The translations under genes and the position numbers were made by a program. From Novosphingobium cyanobacteriorum (GTDB lineage Bacteria; Pseudomonadota; Alphaproteobacteria; Sphingomonadales; Sphingomonadaceae): a stretch of DNA of 40,516 nucleotides. Of this stretch, positions 16,719 through 24,289 are shown piece after piece; the stretch's first letter is position 1; the number at the start of each line of letters is the position of its first letter. Where the stretch lies: the NCBI RefSeq assembly GCF_029436685.1, contig NZ_JAROCY010000029.1, positions 1-40,516 of the forward strand, read 5' to 3'. The notes beneath the pieces were generated by a model, which did not search any database, was not told the DNA's origin, and was given only the letters and a program-made list of their open reading frames with translations.

Positions 16719-16757
16719 GGGCGCCGAAAGCCTCTCTCTCGGCGCTCCACCCGTCAC
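16719..16757 (-). promoter_or_regulatory. conserved purine-rich leader of the DUF932 gene
   Basis: Contains CGAGAGAGAGGC and GTGACGG on the minus strand at the same offsets from the start codon as in the ParB-like gene leader (the outer edge is 56 nt from the start codon in both). Likely shared regulation at RNA or DNA level. Confidence 0.5.
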
Positions 16758-16879
16758 GGAAATCTGTTCCGCACTCTCACTCTAACGGGGGCGTTGCGGG
16801 GTCTCCCCCCGCAGACGGGGTCGGCCGAGACCACGGCTCGGACGGAGGGGAAGACTTTCCCCAACTCACTTCCGGAAAA

Positions 16880-16945
16880 CTTGCGATACAAATCAGCGGC
16901 TCCTTGACTACAAATTTGCCGAGACAGATATTGCAAATCTGCCGG
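16880..16945. repeat. three direct repeats with 22-23 nt phasing upstream of the defence operon
   Basis: Cores GATACAAATCAGCGG, GACTACAAATTTGCCG and TATTGCAAATCTGCCG have TACAAAT/TGCAAAT blocks at 16887-16893, 16909-16915 and 16932-16938, spaced 22 and 23 nt. They are the same family as the pair at 15402-15446. They lie directly upstream of the ATPase gene start at 16959, so they may bind a regulator or initiator. Confidence 0.6.
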
Positions 16946-16958
16946 AACCGGAGCGGGC

Positions 16959-18179
16959 ATGTACGAGCGATTCGTTGAAAGGCGGGCGGAGGAGGCCCTC
17001 GGGGACACTCCGGTCGTCTTGATCGTGGGGCCGCGTCGGGCAGGCAAGACTACGCTAGTCCGGAAAATGGGTGACGATGATCGGACCTACAGCACGCTCG
17101 ATGACCAGACTGTCCTTGCGGCCGCACAATCTGACCCAGCTGGCTTTATCCGAGGGCTGGACCGCGCGATTATCGACGAGATCCAGCGCGCGCCCGATCT
17201 CCTGCTGGCGATCAAGAAGACAGTCGATGAAGATTATCGTCCCGGCCGTTTCCTGCTGACGGGCTCCGCCAATGTGCTGACCTTGCCGCGCGTCGCCGAC
17301 AGTCTCGCGGGACGGATGGAAACGATCCGGATGTTGCCATTGGCGCAGGCGGAAATCGCAAATCGGGCGCCGACCTTCCTGGAGCGTTTGTTCGAGGGGC
17401 GATTGCAGAGCCAGAAGGAAAGCGTCGTAGGCGACGAACTGATCCAAACCGTTTTGCGGGGTGGCTTTCCCGAGGCAATTGGCCGCGAAAGCGAGCGGCG
17501 TCGGCAGGATTGGGCGCGTTCCTATCTCACCTCAATCCTGACCCGGGACCTGCGCGACATCGCCGAAATCGAGAAACTGACCGAACTCCCGAAATTCGTG
17601 CGGCTGCTTGCCGAGCATTCGGGGCAGCTCGTGAACTACTCTCAGCTTGCTGGCGGCATAAACGTCAATCAGAGGACTGCGCAACGTTATGTCGGTCTGC
17701 TCGAACAGGTGTTCCTGATCGCAACTTTGCAGCCGTGGTTCACCAATACGCTCAAACGAATCGTTAAGACGCCCAAACTGCATTTTCTGGACTCGGGGCT
17801 GCTGGCGGCTGCGCGTGGACTGACCTTCGATCGCATCAAGGCGGATCGCGGCACGTTTGGCGCTCTGCTGGAAAGTTTCGTGTTCGCGGAGGTTCTGAAG
17901 CTGATGACAGCATCAGATTTGCGTCTGACGCCACATCACTATCGTGACCGGGACACGCGCGAAGTCGACATCGTGTTGGAGCGCGATGATGGCATGGTCG
18001 CAGCCATCGAGGTGAAGGCTAGCGCAACAGTCAAGGCCGGCGACTTTTCAGGCCTACGAGCCTTGGCGGATGCCTGCGGCGAACGCTTCGCGTTCGGCGT
18101 GGTGCTTTACGATAGCACTGATGTCGTCTCCTTCGGCGATCGCCTGGCGGCGGCGCCGCTTTCGAGCTTGTGGGCGTGA
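16959..18179 (+). CDS. AAA ATPase with DUF4143 domain
   Basis: A 406-residue protein. Residues 24-32 give Walker A GPRRAGKTT; Walker B AIIDEIQ is at about 70-76 and the sensor TGSAN at 101-105, the standard AAA_14 arrangement. The C-terminal half is DUF4143: FVRLLAEHSGQLVNYSQLAG, then LHFLDSGLLAAARG, LLESFVFAEV and the nuclease-like HHYRDRDTREVDIVLER..AAIEVKAS, which has the D...ExK look of restriction-like nucleases. These stand-alone ATPases are widespread and poorly understood. Start ATG 16959 follows the repeat cluster. The gene ends 10 nt before the helicase gene, which suggests it is the first gene of the defence operon, though it may be an unrelated passenger. Confidence 0.85.
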   Translation: MYERFVERRAEEALGDTPVVLIVGPRRAGKTTLVRKMGDDDRTYSTLDDQTVLAAAQSDPAGFIRGLDRAIIDEIQRAPDLLLAIKKTVDEDYRPGRFLLTGSANVLTLPRVADSLAGRMETIRMLPLAQAEIANRAPTFLERLFEGRLQSQKESVVGDELIQTVLRGGFPEAIGRESERRRQDWARSYLTSILTRDLRDIAEIEKLTELPKFVRLLAEHSGQLVNYSQLAGGINVNQRTAQRYVGLLEQVFLIATLQPWFTNTLKRIVKTPKLHFLDSGLLAAARGLTFDRIKADRGTFGALLESFVFAEVLKLMTASDLRLTPHHYRDRDTREVDIVLERDDGMVAAIEVKASATVKAGDFSGLRALADACGERFAFGVVLYDSTDVVSFGDRLAAAPLSSLWA

Positions 18180-18189
18180 GGACGCGCTG

Positions 18190-21100
18190 ATGAAAATCAT
18201 CGACAACACGTCTTTGCTTCTCGGCGATGACCTCAAGGCGACGCTCGGGCGTGGCGCTCGCCTCAAGATCGCTGCTTCGTGCTTCTCGATCTATGCGTTC
18301 GAGGCGCTCCGCGCGGAGTTATCCAAGGTGGAGAGCCTTCAATTCATTTTTACTGCGCCCACGTTTGTCCCGGTGGATGTGACGGACCGCCTTCGCAAGG
18401 AACGACGCGAATTTTTCATACCCAAAGGGAGTCGGGAGCGCGGTCTCTACGGAACCGAATTCGAGATCCAGCTTCGCAACAAGCTGACGCAGCGTGCGGT
18501 TGCGCGGGAGTGCGCCGACTGGATTCGCAAGAAGGCACGCTTCAAGTCGAATACGACGAAAGCGCCGATGCAACAGTTCGTCCACGCGGGGTCCGAAGCG
18601 GGCGATGTCGCCTATATGCCGATCAGCGGCTTCACGGCCGTCGACCTTGGTTATCAGAAAGGCGATGCCGTCTCCAACCTGGTCACGCGCATCGATGACG
18701 CCGCGCATACCCAAGTCTACCTGCAACTGTTCAATCAGATCTGGAACGACGAGGATAAGGTCAGCGATGTCACCGCCGCCATTTGCGACCACATCGAGTC
18801 GGTCTACCAGGAGAACTCGCCCGAGCGAATTTACTTCCACATCCTCTACAATCTCTTCCAGGATTTTCTCGAAGAGGTCGATCAGGATGCCCTGCCTAAC
18901 GACTTGACGGGTTACAAGGACAGTCTCGTCTGGAACAAGCTGTTCAACTACCAACGGGATGCCGCGACAGGGATCATCAACAAGCTGGAAATGCACAACG
19001 GCTGCATTCTGGCGGATAGCGTCGGCTTGGGTAAGACCTTCACGGCGCTTGCGGTGATCAAGTATTACGAACTACGCAATCGGTCGGTTTTGGTGCTGTG
19101 CCCGAAGAAGCTCGCGGACAATTGGCGCAACTACAACACCAATCTGACGACGAACATCTTCGCGAAGGACCGCTTCAACTATGATGTCCTGAGCCACACC
19201 GATCTTTCGCGCACATCGGGCGAGTCCTTTGGCATCCCGCTGAACCGCGTCAACTGGGGCAATTACGATCTCGTCGTCATCGACGAGTCGCACAACTTCC
19301 GGAACAACGACGTCTACAAGGACCGGGAGACCCGCTACCAGAAGCTGATGAACAAGGTCATCCGCGCCGGTGTGAAGACCAAGGTTCTGATGCTGTCGGC
19401 GACGCCGGTCAACAACCGGTTCAACGACCTGCGCAATCAGCTCGCGCTGGCCTATGAGGGGGATTCCGAGAACCTCAGCCGCAAGCTGAAAACCAAGACC
19501 GGGATCGAGGAGATTTTCCGGCGAGCCCAGAAAGCGTTCAACGCCTGGTCGGAATTGCCGCCACAGGAAAGAACAGCGGCCGCGATCCTGAAGGCCCTTG
19601 ATTTCGATTTCTTCGAAATGCTCGATGCGGTGACCATCGCCCGGTCGCGCAAGCACATCGAAACCTTCTACGACACCAAGGATATCGGCAAATTCCCGCA
19701 GCGCCGAAAGCCACTGTCGTACCAGTGCCCGATCACCCACCGCTCCGACGTGCTCGGCCTCAACGACATTTTCGCCAACCTCTCGGTGCTCAAGCTCGCA
19801 GTCTACGCGCCGATCAGCTACATCCTGCCAAGTCGGCTCCGGAAGTACGAAGAAATCTACGACACCCAGGTTGAGGGCGGCCGCGGCAAGCTGCGTCAGG
19901 CTGACCGCGAGCGGAGCCTTCAGGCTCTGATGACGACGAACCTGCTAAAGCGGCTGGAAAGCTCGGTCGAAGCCTTTCGGCTCACCTTGCGCGCGCTGAG
20001 CGGCAACATCGCGCAGACGCTTCAGGCGATTGAGACCTACGAGCGCACGGGCGCCGCCGCGAGCGTCACCGACCATCTCGGAGATCCGGGCTTCGATCCC
20101 GATGACGAGGATCTCGGCGGCCTTGACGAGTTCACGGTCGGCAAGAAGATTCAGATCAGCCTTGCGGACATGGACTTGCCGTCGTGGAAGCACGACCTTG
20201 GCGCAGACCTCGCGTTGATCCGCGACCTGATCGTCTCGATGGACAAGGTGGGGCCAGAAGATGACGCGAAGCTTCAGCACTTGAAGACTCTCATCACCCG
20301 CAAGGTCGATGGCCCGCTCAATCAGGGCAACCGCAAGGTCATCATCTTCACGGCCTTCGCGGACACTGCCAAGTACCTGTATGCCAACCTCGCTGCGGCG
20401 TTTCTCCAGTCGCATGGCCTGCACAGCGGCATGGTGACCGGTTCCGACGCGCCGAGGAGCACGTTGAAAAAGAGCTACGATTTTCAGTCTCTGCTGACGC
20501 TCTTCTCGCCAAGGTCAAAGGACAAGCGGCTGATCCTGCCGCACGAGGCGGGCGAGATCGACATCCTGATCGGGACGGACTGCATTTCCGAAGGGCAGAA
20601 CCTTCAGGATTGCGACTACCTGATCAACTACGACATCCACTGGAACCCGGTGCGCATCATCCAGCGGTTTGGCCGCATCGACCGTATCGGGTCGCCCAAT
20701 GCGCAAATCCAGCTCGTCAATTACTGGCCGGAAATCTCGCTGGACGAGTACATCAATCTCAAGGAACGCGTCGAAAACCGCATGATGATCGCCGACGTCA
20801 CGGCGACCGGCGACGACAACGTTCTGACGGCGAAGAGCAGCGACATTGCTTACCGGAAAGAACAGCTCAAGCGCCTCCAGGAGGAGGTGATCGAGCTGGA
20901 GGATGTCCGAACCGGGGTCTCCATCACCGACCTCGGCCTCAACGATTTTCGCATGGACCTCTTGAACCACATCAAGGAGCACGGCGACCTTGAGCATTTG
21001 CCCAACGGCATGCATGCGGTGGTGCCAGCGCAGTCGGCGCTGGGACTGAAGCCAGGCGTGATCTTCGCGCTCAAGAACATCCACGACAGCGTGAACATCA

Positions 21101-21462
21101 ATCAGCAGAACCGGCTGCACCCCTATTATCTCGTCTATGTCGGCCACGACGGCGGGGTCATCATCGACCATACCGAGGTGAAACGCCTGCTCGATCTGAT
21201 CCGCACGAGCTGCAAGGGTCAGGCGGAACCGATCCGCACGGTTTGCCAGCTGTTCAACGCGCGGACGCAGGACGGTCGCAAGATGGAGCAATGCTCCGCA
21301 CTGCTGAGCGCCGCGATCCGCTCGATGATCGAGGTCAAGGAAGAGAAGGACATCGATAGCCTGTTCAGTGGTGGCCGGACCACGGCGCTGGTCCACACCA
21401 TTGCGGGCATCGACGATTTCGAGCTGATCGCTTTCCTCGTGATCGAGGAGGCGGCCCCATGA
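18190..21462 (+). CDS. SNF2-type helicase with degenerate PLD-like N-terminal domain
   Basis: A 1090-residue protein. Residues 1-190 resemble a phospholipase D-like module (KIAASCFSIYAFEALRAEL, FIFTAPTF, then FVHAGSEAGDVAYMPISGFT), but the HKD lysine is missing (HAG instead of HxK), so it is probably not catalytic. The helicase core has Walker A DSVGLGKTFTA at about 276, DESH at about 364 (VVIDESHNFRNN), SATPVNNR, and C-terminal motifs IGTDCISEGQNLQDCDYLIN and QRFGRIDRIG at about 825. This is the HepA/SNF2 superfamily 2 type found in DISARM-like and other restriction-linked defence operons. The start ATG 18190 follows a GAGG; the longer frame from 18070 lies inside the ATPase gene and is rejected. 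It overlaps the DUF4391 gene by ATGA. Confidence 0.88.
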   Translation: MKIIDNTSLLLGDDLKATLGRGARLKIAASCFSIYAFEALRAELSKVESLQFIFTAPTFVPVDVTDRLRKERREFFIPKGSRERGLYGTEFEIQLRNKLTQRAVARECADWIRKKARFKSNTTKAPMQQFVHAGSEAGDVAYMPISGFTAVDLGYQKGDAVSNLVTRIDDAAHTQVYLQLFNQIWNDEDKVSDVTAAICDHIESVYQENSPERIYFHILYNLFQDFLEEVDQDALPNDLTGYKDSLVWNKLFNYQRDAATGIINKLEMHNGCILADSVGLGKTFTALAVIKYYELRNRSVLVLCPKKLADNWRNYNTNLTTNIFAKDRFNYDVLSHTDLSRTSGESFGIPLNRVNWGNYDLVVIDESHNFRNNDVYKDRETRYQKLMNKVIRAGVKTKVLMLSATPVNNRFNDLRNQLALAYEGDSENLSRKLKTKTGIEEIFRRAQKAFNAWSELPPQERTAAAILKALDFDFFEMLDAVTIARSRKHIETFYDTKDIGKFPQRRKPLSYQCPITHRSDVLGLNDIFANLSVLKLAVYAPISYILPSRLRKYEEIYDTQVEGGRGKLRQADRERSLQALMTTNLLKRLESSVEAFRLTLRALSGNIAQTLQAIETYERTGAAASVTDHLGDPGFDPDDEDLGGLDEFTVGKKIQISLADMDLPSWKHDLGADLALIRDLIVSMDKVGPEDDAKLQHLKTLITRKVDGPLNQGNRKVIIFTAFADTAKYLYANLAAAFLQSHGLHSGMVTGSDAPRSTLKKSYDFQSLLTLFSPRSKDKRLILPHEAGEIDILIGTDCISEGQNLQDCDYLINYDIHWNPVRIIQRFGRIDRIGSPNAQIQLVNYWPEISLDEYINLKERVENRMMIADVTATGDDNVLTAKSSDIAYRKEQLKRLQEEVIELEDVRTGVSITDLGLNDFRMDLLNHIKEHGDLEHLPNGMHAVVPAQSALGLKPGVIFALKNIHDSVNINQQNRLHPYYLVYVGHDGGVIIDHTEVKRLLDLIRTSCKGQAEPIRTVCQLFNARTQDGRKMEQCSALLSAAIRSMIEVKEEKDIDSLFSGGRTTALVHTIAGIDDFELIAFLVIEEAAP

Positions 21463-22166
21463 CGACAGCCTTCTTCGACTATCCCAAGGCCGCAGCGTTC
21501 GGCCGTGTCGTCCCCAAAAGCCGGATCTATGAGCACGCCGGCGCGGGCACAGCGCTTCGGGACCTGTTCGTCACCCAGGTCGATCAGATCGTCTGGAAAT
21601 ACAAGCTCGCGCCGGAAACGACGAACCTCGCGGCGACGAAGGCCGTCAGCGAAATCCAGGTGTTCGGCATCAGCCTGCGCACCGGCAAGCTCGACGACGA
21701 CGTGTTGCGGGCCATCGACCGCGCAATTCCGTTCCCTTTGATCTTCGAACTCAGCTGGTCCGGGAAGCGCAAGGCGGTGGCCGCCTTCAAGCGGCCGAGC
21801 GAGGCGGATGTCACCAAGTGGGTTGTCAGTGCGTATTTCGCCACCGATTGGGCGCCAGACGATGCGCCGCGTCGGCCGCTGCCGGTCGCGCTCAATCTTG
21901 GCGGCCTCTACGACGCCCTCATCACGGCACTGATGCCAGAGGTCGCCGCTGAGGCGGATCACATCAGCGAGGACATCCAGACGCGCGTGGCGCGGATGGA
22001 GGCGATCCGGACCAAGACGCGGGAGGTGGAGCGGATCAAAGGCCGCCTGACCCGCGAGAAGCAGTTCAACAAGCGCGTGGCGATCAATGCCGAGCTGCGC
22101 GCCGCACGGCAGGAACTGGAGCGCCTATCGGGCGCCGCTCCCGTCGCTGCCACGACGAATGAGTAA
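21459..22166 (+). CDS. DUF4391 protein
   Basis: A 235-residue protein matching DUF4391: VDQIVWKYKLAPETTNLAAT, then EIQVFGISLRTGKLDDDVLR, IPFPLIFELSWSGKRKAVAA and a C-terminal coiled coil (RVARMEAIRTKTREVERIKG to about residue 225). DUF4391 proteins occur almost only in operons with a PLD/SNF2 helicase and type III-like Mod and Res genes (family knowledge); a structural or bridging role is plausible but unknown. The start overlaps the helicase stop (ATGA) and the 3' end abuts the Mod gene, so all are translated in one unit. Confidence 0.85.
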   Translation: MTTAFFDYPKAAAFGRVVPKSRIYEHAGAGTALRDLFVTQVDQIVWKYKLAPETTNLAATKAVSEIQVFGISLRTGKLDDDVLRAIDRAIPFPLIFELSWSGKRKAVAAFKRPSEADVTKWVVSAYFATDWAPDDAPRRPLPVALNLGGLYDALITALMPEVAAEADHISEDIQTRVARMEAIRTKTREVERIKGRLTREKQFNKRVAINAELRAARQELERLSGAAPVAATTNE

Positions 22167-22176
22167 GGGAATGACG

Positions 22177-24279
22177 ATGGACAAGTTGAAGATGCACAGC
22201 CCTGACCTGAGCCAGGAGAACATCGCGAAAATCCGCGACCTGTTCCCCGGCTGCGTGACCGAGGCGCGCGACGAGGCTACGGGACACCTGCGTCTGGCTG
22301 TAGACTTCGATCAGCTGCGCCAGGAGCTGAGCGACGACATCGTCGAAGGGCCACAAGAGCGGTACCGGTTGGATTGGCCCGGAAAACGCGAGGCGCTGAT
22401 CACTGCGAACTCCCCCGTCTCAAAAACCTTGCGACCTGCACAGGACGAAAGTGTCGACTTCGACACGACGAAGAACCTCTTCATCGAGGGCGACAACCTT
22501 GAGACCCTGAAACTGCTACAGGAAACCTATCTCGGTCAGGTCAAACTGATCTACATCGACCCTCCCTATAATACTGGGAAGGACTTCATCTACAGGGATA
22601 ACTTCACCGCAGACAAGGAGCAGTTCGAAATCGACGCGGGGGAGAAAACTGCCGAAGGCGGGCGTCTGGTGTCGAACCCGGATACGCGCGGTCGATATCA
22701 CTCGGACTGGATGTCGATGATCTACGCTCGACTGACGGTCGCCAAGCGGCTGTTGAAGGATGATGGGATCATCCTCGTCAGCATCGACGACTACGAACAG
22801 GCCGCGCTCCGAAAGGTAATGGATCAGGTCTTTGGCGAGGCCAATTTCGTGGCCCAACTGATCTGGGAGAAGGGCCGAAAGAACGATGCAAAGTTCTTTT
22901 CCGTTGGTCACGAATACATGATGGTTTTCGCGAAGAACGTGACTCGGTTACGCGAGAAGCAAGAAATCTGGCGGGAAGAGAAGCCCGGTGCGCGCGATAT
23001 CTGGGCCGAATTCGTCAGGTTGCGCGGAGTTCATGGTGATAACTTCAAGGCCATCGAGGCTGACCTTTCTCAATGGTACTCCGACCTGCCGAAGGGCCAT
23101 CCAGCAAAGAAGTGGGCGCGGTATAAGCGCGTCGACGAAAACGGTCCGTGGCGAGATCGCGATATCTCTTGGCCCGGTGGTGATGGACCGAGGTATGATG
23201 TGATTCATCCAGTGACAGGGGTTCCTTGCGAAGTCCCCGAAGCGGGCTGGAGATATTCGACGTCCCAGGAGATGCAGAGGCAAATCAAGGTCGGACTTGT
23301 CGAGTTCCGCGACGACCACACGCAACCGCCTTTCAGGAAGGCGCATATTCGACCTATCCCCGAAGAGGCGGATGGAAGCCAAGTCGACTCGAACGATATT
23401 GATGACGACAGCGAAGAGGAAACGGACTTCGCCACGCAGGTTCGCGGTTCATATTTCTACAAACAATCTCAAGTCTCTGTAAAATACCTGCGCAAGCTCA
23501 TGGGTGCGAAGGTTTTCACGAACCCGAAAGATCACGATGAGTTGGCAAAGCTGATCGAATATATGACGCCGAATGATCGTTCAGCTCTTGTGATGGACTT
23601 CTTTGCTGGATCGGCCAGTACCGCCGAAGCTGTCTTCAGGGCCAATGCCACCTATGGAACTAATCATCGTTTCATTATGGTGCAGCTCCCCGAGGATTTG
23701 CAGGAGGCAGAAGCCTCGACTACGGGAACCGCAAAAAAGACGGTGCAGGCCGCGATCAAGCTCATGAGGAAGAATGGTCGATCGCTCGTCTTGTCTGAAG
23801 TGTCGAAAGAACGCGTGAGACAGGCAGGGGCAGCGGTGTTGTCGGAAACTTGCGATCCGGGTTGGAATCGCGATGTCGGCTTCCGGGTCCTGAAGGTCGA
23901 TACGTCCAACATGCAGGACGTCTATTATCGCCCGGACCAGGTCGATCAGAAGGATCTGCTCACAGCCATCGACAACATCAAGCCCGACCGTGGCCCTGAG
24001 GATCTGCTGTTCCAGGTGCTCGTCGATTGGGGCGTGGATCTGACGCTGCCGATCCGACGCGAGACCATACAGGGTAAGACCGTGTTCTTCGTGGACGGAA
24101 ATGCGCTGGTTGCCTGCTTTGAGACGGGCGTGACGGAGGAACTCGTGAAGGAGCTTGCCGGCCGCGAGCCGCTGCGCGTCGTGTTCCGCGACAATGGCTT
24201 CGTCTCCGACGCGGTGAAGATTAACGTCGAACAGGTCTTCCGCCAGGTTTCTCCCGGCACCGACGTCAAGTCGATCTGA
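22177..24279 (+). CDS. type III-like Mod, N6-adenine DNA methyltransferase
   Basis: A 700-residue protein. The catalytic DPPY motif is at residues 128-131 (LIYIDPPYNTGKDF) and the SAM-binding motif follows at about 472-480 (VMDFFAGSASTAEAV). This permuted order is that of beta-class N6-adenine methyltransferases such as type III Mod subunits. The region between them (about residues 230-450) is the target recognition part and is visibly less GC-rich than the flanks. The C-terminus (from about 570) contacts the Res subunit in type III systems. I prefer ATG 22177 (MDKLKMHSPDLSQ) because AAGGGA is about 6 nt upstream; ATGs at 22159 and 22171 are in frame. It would mark host DNA and define specificity for the complex. 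Confidence 0.88.
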   Translation: MDKLKMHSPDLSQENIAKIRDLFPGCVTEARDEATGHLRLAVDFDQLRQELSDDIVEGPQERYRLDWPGKREALITANSPVSKTLRPAQDESVDFDTTKNLFIEGDNLETLKLLQETYLGQVKLIYIDPPYNTGKDFIYRDNFTADKEQFEIDAGEKTAEGGRLVSNPDTRGRYHSDWMSMIYARLTVAKRLLKDDGIILVSIDDYEQAALRKVMDQVFGEANFVAQLIWEKGRKNDAKFFSVGHEYMMVFAKNVTRLREKQEIWREEKPGARDIWAEFVRLRGVHGDNFKAIEADLSQWYSDLPKGHPAKKWARYKRVDENGPWRDRDISWPGGDGPRYDVIHPVTGVPCEVPEAGWRYSTSQEMQRQIKVGLVEFRDDHTQPPFRKAHIRPIPEEADGSQVDSNDIDDDSEEETDFATQVRGSYFYKQSQVSVKYLRKLMGAKVFTNPKDHDELAKLIEYMTPNDRSALVMDFFAGSASTAEAVFRANATYGTNHRFIMVQLPEDLQEAEASTTGTAKKTVQAAIKLMRKNGRSLVLSEVSKERVRQAGAAVLSETCDPGWNRDVGFRVLKVDTSNMQDVYYRPDQVDQKDLLTAIDNIKPDRGPEDLLFQVLVDWGVDLTLPIRRETIQGKTVFFVDGNALVACFETGVTEELVKELAGREPLRVVFRDNGFVSDAVKINVEQVFRQVSPGTDVKSI

Positions 24280-24289
24280 GGGGGCGACC

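Noticed and set aside
15402..16945. CRISPR array
   Set aside because: The repeats are short, few and imperfect, with no unique spacers of constant length beyond the 22-nt phase, and no cas gene is present.
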